DNA of 64,000 bases from JAPOXR01 sp965116115 (GTDB lineage: Bacteria > Pseudomonadota > Alphaproteobacteria > Rhodobacterales > Rhodobacteraceae). The notes under the pieces were generated by a model, which worked only from the letters and a program-made list of their open reading frames with translations, was not told the origin of the DNA and did not search any database. Location: the NCBI GenBank assembly GCA_965116115.1, contig OZ220486.1:1550001-1614000 (forward strand), given 5' to 3'. The first letter of the stretch is position 1, and each line of letters begins with the position of its first letter. The translations under genes were made by a program, and so were the position numbers. Below, piece after piece: positions 38,559 through 46,766 of this stretch.

Positions 38559-39523
38559 ACCTCAGTTTTGTTTAAGCGGTCGCTTTCATTTTCGGCTTGT
38601 TCGGGGTGAGCCGGTATGCAGCGACAGCTGAGAGGATGCGCACCATTGCGTCAGTCGGCGAGCGGCAGCGGGTATGGACGGGACCGAGCTGCGATTTGAG
38701 CGCGTCAAAGACGGTTTCGACGATGAATCGTCTGCGCGGCAGGAGCTTGTCGATCATCGGCATGAGATAGTTCTTCATGTTCTTTCGGATGCCGGTGATC
38801 AGCCGCAGCCCGCGTTGCCGCGGCTTCATGAATGGTTTTTTCGGGATATAACCCTTGTCCGCGAAGATTTCGCCTTTCAAACCGCGGCTCACAGCGTCGA
38901 GCACGGCGCGGTCATTGACATTGCCCGGCGTGATTTTCAGTGCTGTGATCTCACTCTTGTCATTGATGATGACATGCGGCTTGAAGCCGTGAAACCAGCC
39001 CATGGAAGTGCGCCCGCGCACGGCCAGTCCGGCGAACGCCTTGTTGCGGCTGATCCTGCGGTCATGGCAGACCGGTATATGGCTGCTGTCAGCGATGCGG
39101 ACGCCGGTCTTTTCACCCGAAAGGCAGGGCATCAGCAGGCACAGCGGCATGAACAGGCGCGGCTGCAGCGTCACGAACCGGCCATAGCCCGGCAGCTCGC
39201 CGAACAGGCTGCGGCAGCGCCGGCATACGCCGTACAGGCGGAACAGCTTGAAGCGGCGGAACCCGCTCAAATGAAAAAACACCATGATGAACAGCATCTC
39301 CGACATGGAGAGCTTCCCGGCCCTGCGCCGCTTCGCGGAGCCGGGGATCAGGCAGTGTTTTTACTGTTCTTCGCAGACTTTCTTGAAATCATCGGGACAG
39401 GTGAACAAGGCTTCTTTATGAATGTGCGCGGGGGATCTCCAGTTTGATAAACTGCTGAAACCGTGAATCATTTTCCAAGAGATTTGAGAATCCCCTGACT
39501 GAAACCTTAAACAGAACTGGGGT
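38559..39523 (-). mobile_element. IS982-family element with target duplication
   Basis: Terminal inverted repeats ACCTCAGTTTTGTTTAAG (38559-38576) and, as reverse complement, ACCCCAGTTCTGTTTAAG (39506-39523) match at 16 of 18 positions. A perfect 7-bp direct repeat CACTTTA flanks them at 38552-38558 and 39524-39530. The intact duplication implies a comparatively recent insertion. Confidence 0.88.
38572..39420 (-). pseudogene. IS982 transposase with one nonsense codon
   Basis: The catalytic reading is intact from ATG 39306 (244 residues): ADSSHIPVCHDRRISRNKAF, IFADKGYIPKK and VETVFDALKSQLGP carry the DDE residues. The N-terminal ~35 residues (ALFTCPDDFKKVCEEQ) precede an in-frame TAA at 39361-39363, after which KHCLIPGSAKRRRAGKLS continues to the ATG. 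Translation from the internal start might still give a shortened protein. Confidence 0.8.
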
Positions 39524-39648
39524 CACTTTAGCTGTTGATTGGAGTTTGCTTTCTGTTGCGGTTCGGCGGCGGGTGTAGTATTCATGCAGCGCACAGGGGC
39601 GGCCGCCTCGTCGCTTTCACTCATTGTCCGCGAATACGGAGGAGTTGA

Positions 39649-40299
39649 ATGCTCAGCATTGCAGAAGAAATCATGCTGTTGCTTCTTGAGGACGATGAAG
39701 GAGGGTTTGTTCATTGTCCGGAACTCTCGATCCGCTGCGTGCTGTCAGGCGCGGTGCTGATGGAGCTTGCGCTCAAAGACAAGATCGACACTGATCTGGA
39801 GAAACTTATCGTCGTGGATTCAGAGCCGCTCGGCGACAAACTGCTGGATCCGACGCTGGAACTTCTGGCCTCATCCGAAGAGACCCGGGATGCGCGCTAC
39901 TGGGTCGAATTCTGTGCCAGAAATGCGGACAGTATCCGCCGCCGGGCCTTGGACCGTCTCTGCGAATCCGGCATTCTGGAGAAAAAAGACGACCGGTTTC
40001 TTTGGGTGTTCAAGACCCGCCGGTATCCGATCCGGGACGGCAAGGTTGACCGCGAAGTCAAGCACCGCATCATGTCGATACTGTTCACCGATGAAATTCC
40101 CGGACCCCGCGACATCATTATAGTCGGACTTGTCGACGCCTGCGGTCTGTTCCGGCACCTGCTGTCTGAACGGGAACACAAAGGCACCCGCGAGAGAATA
40201 GCCATGATCAGGAAAATGGACCTGATCGGGCAGGCGGTTACGAATTCAGTAAGAGAAATTGAAGCATCGCTGGCTTTGGCTCTTCATCCGCCATTCTGA
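39649..40299 (+). CDS. GPP34-family (GOLPH3/VPS74-like) protein
   Basis: 216 residues. MLSIAEEIMLLLLEDDEGG at the N-terminus, CVLSGAVLMELALKDKIDTD and LCESGILEKKDDRFLWVFKTRRYPIRD reproduce the GPP34 layout. The mostly alpha-helical domain binds phosphatidylinositol 4-phosphate in eukaryotes. Bacterial members are known mainly from Actinobacteria, and their function is not established. No transmembrane segment. It lies between IS982 and an AAA/PIN cassette, so it may be acquired cargo. Confidence 0.8.
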   Translation: MLSIAEEIMLLLLEDDEGGFVHCPELSIRCVLSGAVLMELALKDKIDTDLEKLIVVDSEPLGDKLLDPTLELLASSEETRDARYWVEFCARNADSIRRRALDRLCESGILEKKDDRFLWVFKTRRYPIRDGKVDREVKHRIMSILFTDEIPGPRDIIIVGLVDACGLFRHLLSEREHKGTRERIAMIRKMDLIGQAVTNSVREIEASLALALHPPF

Positions 40300-40665
40300 C
40301 CGGATACTCATCTGCTTGACCCGACCCGGCCCCGCGGCAGGATAGCACGGCTGCGGGTCAGCAATGAAATGAAATTTTGCTGGATCCCCGCGCCGCATGC
40401 ACCCCTGTGGATGAATTCCTAGTGGAATCATCTTCAGCTTGATTTATATGAGCCTGTCCGGCGCGAACATCTCCGTTCAGCGCTGTCAGGTTCACAAGCC
40501 CGCGAAATCACCGACCGTCTCGCCGTGCGACATCATCCCCCCGTGCGGCGGGCGCTCAGACAGGCTCAGCGATGAAAGCGTCATTGCAGCCTGTGAAAAT
40601 TCCACGGTAAATAGAGTTGTTCTTTATTGTCGTACCAGCGATCAGTGAGATAAGGATGTGCAGGG
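40300..40665. other. Intergenic region, no gene recognised
   Basis: About 365 bases of lower GC between GPP34 and the AAA ATPase. It probably carries the cassette promoter; no clear hexamers or RNA are seen. Confidence 0.4.
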
Positions 40666-42024
40666 ATGAAGTCGATATATATGAAGAACTTTCGTTGCTT
40701 TCGTGAAGAACAAAAAGCGCGTATCGCGCCGCTGACACTGCTTGTCGGTGAGAACAGTTCGGGTAAAACGTCCTTCATGGCTATGATCCGTGCGCTCTGG
40801 AAAGCGGTCTATGAAGACGAGATTCCTGACTTCAAGGAAAATCCCTACGATCTCGGCAGCTTCGACGACATCGCGCACCATCGGGGACGGAGGGGCGGGC
40901 GCGCCGAGGCCTTCGAGGCGGGATTCGAAGCCGAAGTCAAGCCCAGAAAAGGACAGCCGTCCTTTGCGAAGCGCTTCTCTATCGTTTTCGGGCGAGAGGG
41001 ATCTGCACCCGTTCCGGTACTGCGCCGCTTCGAATTCGATAATTGCTGGATTGAGGAGCACCGGACAGGCGGCAATCCCCAGGAAATACGTGTCGGTACC
41101 TCAAAGGGTTCTTGGAAATATGATTCCGCGAACAGGCTGTCTGGGCAGGGCCCAATGGGGTTCAAGATGAAATCACCTTATGTTTTTTTTGCACCTTATT
41201 TCATCCGTGGTCTAGAAAACAGCAATACAAAATTCATTCCCTTGAACGGATCTCCCGATATTACTGAGGATGATTGGAACGAAGTTGAGAAACTTCTCTC
41301 GAGTATTGGTTTCCGTCGTGGTCATGGCCACTCTTATGCAAGTGCTCCGGTTCGCTCGCAACCGCAGCGCATATATGAACCAGGGCGGCCTGTGTTGGAT
41401 CCGGGGGGCGATTATGTTCCCCTATATCTTGCTGCCATGCGCTTCCAGAATAAGAAGTTCTGGGCATCTTTGAAAAAGAGTCTGGAGAATTTCGGACACG
41501 TTTCCGATCTGTTCGACGAAATTGAGATTAAGCCCCTTGGAAAGCGGGAAGGCGAGCCATTCCAATTGAGAATAAGAAAGTTTGGCGGCAAATTGAAAGG
41601 TCCTCCGCGAAACATCAAGGATGTCGGTTACGGTGTCAGCCAAGTGTTGCCGGTCATCACCGAATTGCTGCGCGAAAACGAAAACAGGCGGTCGCGGATA
41701 TTTCTCCTGCAGCAGCCGGAGATCCATCTTCATCCCAAGGCTCAGGCTGCGCTGGGAAGTTTTTTCTGCGAACTTGCCAATCAAGATCGGCAAATCATCG
41801 TGGAAACGCATAGTGATCATCTTCTTGATCGTGTGCGCATGGATGTGCGCGACGGCAAAGGAAGCTTGACGACTGAAGATGTATCAATTCTGTATTTCGA
41901 GCGCAACGAACTCAATGTGTGCATCCACTCGCTTCGGTTGGATGAAAAAGGCAACGTTCGGGATGCGCCGAAAGGCTACCGCGCTTTCTTCATGGAAGAA
42001 ATGAAACGGTCCCTGGGTTTCTGA
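40666..42024 (+). CDS. AAA/ABC-type ATPase (OLD/RecF-like, DUF3696-type)
   Basis: A 452-residue ATPase of the SMC/ABC-like class. It opens MKSIYMKNFRCF with Walker A GENSSGKT at residues 28-35. A long variable middle is followed by the signature-like VGYGVSQVLPVI (about 320), Walker B region IFLLQQPEIHLHPKAQ (Gln where many relatives have acidic residues), and the D-loop/switch His in IVETHSDHLLDRV. This architecture is shared by ATPases of defence systems such as PARIS (AriA), Septu and OLD proteins. The next gene, a PIN nuclease, starts 3 bp after its stop. Codon use is visibly less GC-rich than the core genes, which suggests transfer. Confidence 0.85.
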   Translation: MKSIYMKNFRCFREEQKARIAPLTLLVGENSSGKTSFMAMIRALWKAVYEDEIPDFKENPYDLGSFDDIAHHRGRRGGRAEAFEAGFEAEVKPRKGQPSFAKRFSIVFGREGSAPVPVLRRFEFDNCWIEEHRTGGNPQEIRVGTSKGSWKYDSANRLSGQGPMGFKMKSPYVFFAPYFIRGLENSNTKFIPLNGSPDITEDDWNEVEKLLSSIGFRRGHGHSYASAPVRSQPQRIYEPGRPVLDPGGDYVPLYLAAMRFQNKKFWASLKKSLENFGHVSDLFDEIEIKPLGKREGEPFQLRIRKFGGKLKGPPRNIKDVGYGVSQVLPVITELLRENENRRSRIFLLQQPEIHLHPKAQAALGSFFCELANQDRQIIVETHSDHLLDRVRMDVRDGKGSLTTEDVSILYFERNELNVCIHSLRLDEKGNVRDAPKGYRAFFMEEMKRSLGF

Positions 42025-42027
42025 GTC

Positions 42028-42498
42028 GTGTGTGCGATTATTGATGCGAATGTCGTTTCAGAGGTGTTCGGCCTAAACCGTTCCGGTGCCGGAGAAAAGT
42101 TCTATGAATGGCTCAATTGCGGAAATGGAGTGCTTGTGATTGGAGGCAGATTGCGCGGTGAGCTGTTGCAGTCGTCTCGTTTTGAAAATTGGGCGTATGA
42201 AGCCTATCGTGCAGGACGTTTACGGCACGAGAGCGATTAAGCTGTTAGCGAACGGACTAACGAAATCGAGAAGGCAGGTGCATATTCGTCTGACGATCCG
42301 CATGTTCTCGCCTTGGCGCAAATCAGCGGTGCTCGCCTATTATATACGAATGACCGGGACCTGCAGAGAGACTTCAATAACAACGCTCTGATTAACAATC
42401 CGCGCGGCAAGGTCTATTCGACGCTCAATAACGAAAGATTCACGAAAGCCCGCAAGCAATTGCTTGCGAACAGGGAATTGTGCCGCTCGGAACGATAG
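42028..42498 (+). pseudogene. PIN-domain nuclease interrupted by one TAA
   Basis: GTG 42028 opens CAIIDANVVSEVFG with the first PIN aspartate. The frame stops at TAA 42238-42240, yet continues in the same frame through AVSERTNEIEKAG, SSDDPHVLALAQISGARLLY and TNDRDLQRDF, with the later acidic residues of the PIN site, to 42498. The full reading is 156 residues, normal for a PIN toxin. AAA to TAA would explain the stop. It is tightly linked to the ATPase upstream, suggesting a two-gene effector/sensor cassette whose effector is now truncated. Confidence 0.75.
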
Positions 42499-42656
42499 CC
42501 AACTGTTCTCTTCACAGAGCAACTGCTGTTAAGTCGAAGCCAATTTGCTCTCTCAACAACCGGCACTTACGGGACCATGCCCGGTTCCGGGTCTCCCGCC
42601 GCACCCGTCAACACGTCAATCCCGTCGGTGATTCGCTGCGCTGGCTTGTAAAGCTA

Positions 42657-43532
42657 GGGCCTGTTGACAAATGGGGTTGCGCTTCCGGCGATTCGCTGCC
42701 AGAATCATCATAACGAGCGCCGGAGCGGCGCCGCAGGCAAGAGGAGCAGATAGACAAATGAACGCCGACAGAACCATGCTGACCAATAAAATGTGGAAGC
42801 GGATCGAACCGCTTCTTCCCGGCAAAGCGACCGACCCCGGCGTCACCGCGGCGGACAACCGGCTTTTCGTTGAGGCGGTGCTTCAGCGCATCCGGACGGG
42901 TGCTCCCTGGCGCGACCTTCCGCCGCGGTTCGGCAAATGGAACAGCGTGTACAAGCGGTTCCGCCGCTGGACGCTTTCGGGTGTTTTTGAGCGTGTTTTC
43001 AATGCGTTATCGGAGGCGTTCGACTTCGAATACATATTCATTGACGGTTCTATCGTGCAGGCGCATCAGAAGGCTTCCGGGGCGAAAAAAGGGGGCCCTG
43101 CCGACAGGGGATCGGGCGTTCCCGGGGCGGTCTGACCAGTAAAATCGTCGCGGTCATGGACGCGCTCGGTTACTTGGTGAAGTTCGTGATTCTTCCCGGT
43201 CAGAAGCATGATCTCGTCGGGACGCCGCAGGTTATCGAGGGCTTGTCCTTCGGGGCTTTGACAGCCGACCGGGCGTTCGACGCGGACTGGCTGCTCAAGG
43301 AGCTTGAGGAGCGCGGCGCCGAGGCGGTGATTCCCCCGAAAAAGAATCGGCGGCAGATTCGGGATTACGACCGCGATATGTACCGCTGGCGGCATCAGGT
43401 TGAGAATTTCTTTGCGAAAATCAAGGAGTTCCGCGCGATCGCGACGCGGTATGACAAGACCGATGCAAGTTTCGCGGCGGCGATCTATCTGGTCGCCGGC
43501 CTGATCGCGGCAAAGTGATTGTCTACAGGCCC
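42657..43532 (+). mobile_element. IS5-family (IS427-like) element
   Basis: The ends GGGCCTGTTGACAA (from 42657) and, in reverse complement, GGGCCTGTAGACAA (to 43532) form inverted repeats, flanked by TA on both sides within CTAG. About 876 bp, the size expected for this IS5 group. Confidence 0.82.
42758..43518 (+). CDS. IS5-family transposase, two frames joined by -1 shift
   Basis: The first frame starts MNADRTMLTNKMWKRIEPLL and carries the first catalytic Asp in FIDGSIVQAHQKASGAKKGG. It would end at TGA near 43132. At A6G5 (about 43085-43095) a -1 shift leads into the second frame: GLTSKIVAVMDALG, ALTADRAFDADWL (second Asp) and WRHQVENFFAKIKEFR (Glu). Split transposases expressed by frameshifting are normal for this IS5 group, so the copy may be functional. 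Confidence 0.75.
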
Positions 43533-43662
43533 TAGCCGGAACTTCATTTGCCATCAAGCCTGTTAACCATTTGATTTAATTTATGAAAACAGCGTTTTTC
43601 GGCACGAAAAAGCGGCTTTCTGTTCCCATAATAAAATGCGGCGTTCTTCTCATCAAACTGTA

Positions 43663-43690
43663 TTGACAAAAGGGTTTTCGGCCATATGTA
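43663..43690 (+). promoter_or_regulatory. Promoter-like hexamers before an IS1634-like remnant
   Basis: TTGACA at about 43663-43668 and TATGTA about 16 bp downstream precede the short reading at 43740. Two small perfect hairpins, GGTTCCC/GGGAACC (43701-43720) and TCCGC/GCGGA (43721-43735), lie between promoter and start. Confidence 0.45.
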
Positions 43691-43739
43691 ACGGCAAAAG
43701 GGTTCCCATAACGGGGAACCTCCGCATGAGGCGGATCCA

Positions 43740-43886
43740 ATGGCTTTCAATATCGAACACGCGCCGAATCAAACAGGAAAGCCTGCTGTTCTTTTACGGC
43801 AGGCCTGGCGCGAAGGCAAACGGCTCAGTCGGTCGTCACCCGACCGACTGAGCCGCAGCGGCGGACATTCAAACTCTTGGCAGTAG
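43740..43886 (+). pseudogene. N-terminal remnant of an IS1634-type transposase
   Basis: A 48-residue reading, MAFNIEHAPNQTGKPAVLLR then QAWREGKRLSR. The KPAVLLRQAWREGKR motif is the usual opening of IS1634-family transposases. The resemblance ends exactly at a perfect 15-bp stem hairpin and the frame stops at TAG 43884-43886. Confidence 0.55.
43821..43855. repeat. Perfect 15-bp stem, 5-base loop hairpin
   Basis: CGGCTCAGTCGGTCG (43821-43835), loop TCACC, then the exact complement CGACCGACTGAGCCG (43841-43855). No T run follows on either strand, so it is not a standard intrinsic terminator. A nested helix (CGCGCC/GGCGCG enclosing GCCTGC/GCAGGC, about 43759-43812) lies just upstream. Confidence 0.8.
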
Positions 43887-44160
43887 ATCTGAAAAAATCG
43901 TTCCCATAAACGTGACAGTTTGAATTCACTTTCTGCAAGCTGAAAATTAAATAAAAACAGGATACTGACGGATAAAACCAAGCTGATTTTTCTGTGAAGT
44001 TCCGCCTAGCCGACGATCCGGTCGGCGGCGTAGTTTTCAGCCACGTCGGAGGGCCGGGCGTAGTTGACCAAGCCGGTTGATAATCACTCGGCTGCGATCA
44101 GACCAGCGGCTAGCTGAACCGCCGCTGCCATGACATTTACCAGGCCGTTCGTATGCCCGC

Positions 44161-44449
44161 TCACCCCCGCTGCTGTGAACGGTACGGGCGGGCGAAATAG
44201 AAGTCCGCGCCGAGAGCCCAGGAGACCTCCGCATGCCCCGCGAATTCCTTGCCGTCATCAGCCGTGATCGTATGCGTCACGCCGGCCGCAGACACTCGAT
44301 GACCGCGGCCCCGGCGGTTCCGCTTCCGCCCCCCCCCCCGCCCGGTCCGCATGGACGTAACGGTGAATCCATGTCGGATTCACCGTCATGATCCCCGTTT
44401 TCGCTGAGCGGCCCGAAGTCTGCTGCGGGCCTGTCCGAACATGAGACAT
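44161..44449 (-). pseudogene. IS30-family remnant with internal deletion and C11 tract
   Basis: GPQQTSGRSAKTGIMTVNPTW and YVHADRAGG match the IS30-type copy at 59408-60609. After a deletion of about 80 residues come THTITADDGKEFAGHAEVSW and DFYFARPYRS. C11 (44329-44339 on the plus strand) lies at the deletion. No function expected. Confidence 0.75.
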
Positions 44450-44960
44450 TTCTCGATGATCCCTGGCGCGGCGTCGGCCTCCCCCTCCGCCGGCCGTTCG
44501 GTCGTCAGCAGCAGCCGGTGCAGCGGCGTCACCTCAACCTCCCCCGCCCGCATGAGCCCAGCGACCCAGCGTCGGCTGTCCTCCCCGGGCTCCTCCCGGA
44601 AAGCCGCGGCTGTCGCGAACAGGCTCAGGGGCTGGCCCTCCGGCGTCACCGCCAGCCCGGCGTGAGCGAGGATGCCGGCGCTGCCCTTGCCGCCGCCGCC
44701 GATCCTGTCCATACCCTCCATCGCCGCTGGTCCGGTGTAGTCAAGCGCCGTCGTGTCCTGCACGGCGAGGACGAAAGGCTCCGCCCGGCAGCGGCCGGCG
44801 GTCGCCTCGAAATGCGCTTCCAGAGCATGTTCCATGGATATCCCCGGGTTCGACAGCAGCCGGTACGCGGCCTTCTGTTCCGCCTTCTCCGGAAACATGA
44901 CCGGCAGATCCTCGCCTGTGTTTTTCATCCAGGCCCGGCCCATGTCAACGATGCGCCGCT
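44450..44960 (-). pseudogene. Tn5/IS4-like transposase N-terminal remnant
   Basis: MGRAWMKNTGEDLPVMFPEK, QKAAYRLLSNPGISMEHAL and FVLAVQDTTALDYTGP, with the first DDE Asp, are typical of Tn5-like IS4 transposases. The 3' side fuses into IS30 sequence near 44455 (the shared QARSRLRAAQRKRGS reading). The 5' side is cut by the DUF4338-IS4 copy C. Confidence 0.72.
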
Positions 44961-44969
44961 GCACCCTGC

Positions 44970-46766
44970 CTATTGCACATAAGTTTTGTCTGGACGCAGC
45001 CGGTGATACACCAGGCTGGAGCGGCCCAGCCTCAGCAGCCGCTCGCAGCACCGGGTCTGATCAGCCAGGCTGGCGTATCCCCGCCAGATGATCCGGTGTC
45101 CGGGCGGCGGGTCGCTGCGGCGGTTCAGATAGCCGCCCATGACCGCCATGACCAAGACCGCATGCCCCAGGTTGTCAGGCTGCGGCTTCAGACGCCGGTC
45201 GGCGGCGAAGTCTTTGAGAACCATGATTTCCGTATCGGAGAACAGCATTTCAGCCGGCAGTTCCGGCGTTTCCCGTCCGAGCATCACCATGACGAACAGC
45301 CGCCAGGCGATCACCGCTTTTATGGTCACCGCCCGCTCGATGCGTTCGCCGTCCCGATGGTTGAGGTGTTCGGCCTTGCATCCCGACTTCAGGATCCGGT
45401 GCCAGTCCTCGATCCGCCAGCGCAGGGCATACTGCTCCACAACCCGCTCAGCTTCGGCCGGCGTCGTCACCGGCAGGCTGGTGAGCAAGGTCTGCCGCAA
45501 CGGTTCGCACCCTTCGGGCGGCTGCTCCTCGCAGACGCTGACCGCGGTCAGCGACACCGGCGCCTCCCGGCTGTCCCCGCCCTTCGGCGGCGGGATGTCG
45601 AACCGCCGGAAGCGCAGCGCTGCTTCAGCTTCCCGGGCGGCGCGCTCCGGCTTCGCCTTCTGCGTCCGGGCGGAGTTCCGCGCCGACTGCCTGTCCAGCC
45701 GTACAGTCATGCGCCCGGCCGGCGGCTCGGCGGCCAGCTGATCGAACAGCTTCGCCTGATCCGGCGCCAGCGAGCGGTTCACCTTCGCCCGGACCAGCAG
45801 GTCGATATTGCCCAGCCGGCGGCGCTCGGCGAACAGGGCGAAGAAATCTCCCTCCCGATCGAGAACCGCGACCGCCCGCGCGCCTTCCGGCGTCGCCGCC
45901 GCGCTGTCCCGCAGACCCCGCAGCCAGCGCCCCGACTTGCGCTCCTCCAGCGGCTTGCCGGCCTCCGCCCGCCCGTCCGGCGCATCGTATTCGATGCGGG
46001 CGACGCCCAAAGGAATGCCGGTCGCCGCATCCACGGCCAGCGTCGTATGCATATGCAGGCCCAAGGTGCCCTTTGCGCCGATCAGACCCAGGTTTCCGCA
46101 CTTCGGATGCGTCGCGAAGTTAAGGTCGGAGCCGTCCTGGATCATCAGCACGGTCCGGCAGCCGGCCATCCGCCGGCGGGTCCGCTCGCGATGCGGCGCC
46201 AGGATGTTCTCCGGCGTCACTTCCGACTCCGCCGGCCGGTCGATCATCCGATAGTGCCCGGCGACCAGCGCCCGGTCGCCTTGCGCCGCCGCCGTGAACG
46301 GGGCGCCGGGATCATCAGCCATCACCGCCGCGCTCCTTTCCAGCCGCCGGCTCAGCCGGCGGTCTCCCAGCGGCGCCCCGCCGAACTCCGCCGCCGTCCA
46401 TCGCCCCCGCTCCAAACCGTCGCCGGGCACTGGCGCCTCCAAGGGCCGGGGTTCTGTTCCCAGCGCCCGCCGCCAGTCCCGGCGCAGCGGCCGCAGCCAT
46501 ACCGACTTGACCGGAAGGGGAGCGTCATCCGGGCCGGCGAACCGCCCCCGCCCGGCGGTCTCGCCGATGCGCACGAAGCCGGCGGCGGCGAACACCGTGC
46601 CCGCGTGCGCGCTCGAATCGACGAAAGTCTCGACCAGCAGCGGCCGCCAGCCGTAACGCGCTTCGATATCATCGGCAAGACGCGCCAGGCACAGGCCGAG
46701 CGCCCGGGACCCGAGATTGCCGCACCGCGTCATCGGACGGATCAGGAACCGGCTCAGGCAGATCAC
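44970..46766 (-). CDS. DUF4338 C-part plus IS4-type DDE transposase, copy C
   Basis: The best preserved copy: 598 residues from GTG 46766. The N-terminal 110 residues complete the DUF4338 domain (LSRFLIRPMTRCGNLGSRAL, PLLVETFVDSSAHAGTVF). The rest is a Tn5-like transposase (AEFGGAPLGDRRLSRRL, TVLMIQDGSDLNFATHP, VAVLDREGDFFALF, YALRWRIEDWHRILKSGCKA). The GTG overlaps the TGA of the upstream DUF4338 frame (GTGA), allowing coupled translation. Alternatively, a -1 shift after CAG at 46811-46813 restores VGWGEEQRARHLNHAV and yields one fused protein. Confidence 0.8.
   Translation of the reverse strand: MICLSRFLIRPMTRCGNLGSRALGLCLARLADDIEARYGWRPLLVETFVDSSAHAGTVFAAAGFVRIGETAGRGRFAGPDDAPLPVKSVWLRPLRRDWRRALGTEPRPLEAPVPGDGLERGRWTAAEFGGAPLGDRRLSRRLERSAAVMADDPGAPFTAAAQGDRALVAGHYRMIDRPAESEVTPENILAPHRERTRRRMAGCRTVLMIQDGSDLNFATHPKCGNLGLIGAKGTLGLHMHTTLAVDAATGIPLGVARIEYDAPDGRAEAGKPLEERKSGRWLRGLRDSAAATPEGARAVAVLDREGDFFALFAERRRLGNIDLLVRAKVNRSLAPDQAKLFDQLAAEPPAGRMTVRLDRQSARNSARTQKAKPERAAREAEAALRFRRFDIPPPKGGDSREAPVSLTAVSVCEEQPPEGCEPLRQTLLTSLPVTTPAEAERVVEQYALRWRIEDWHRILKSGCKAEHLNHRDGERIERAVTIKAVIAWRLFVMVMLGRETPELPAEMLFSDTEIMVLKDFAADRRLKPQPDNLGHAVLVMAVMGGYLNRRSDPPPGHRIIWRGYASLADQTRCCERLLRLGRSSLVYHRLRPDKTYVQ

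Larger units (their letters stand above)
43622..43909 (+). repeat. Three direct copies of GTTCCCATAA
   Basis: Exact copies at 43622-43631, 43702-43711 and 43900-43909 in an otherwise gene-poor stretch. The second is the left arm of a GGTTCCC/GGGAACC hairpin. Purpose unknown. Confidence 0.6.

Noticed and set aside
43821..43855. Perfect hairpin considered as an intrinsic terminator
   Set aside because: No T run follows on either strand and no intact gene ends here.
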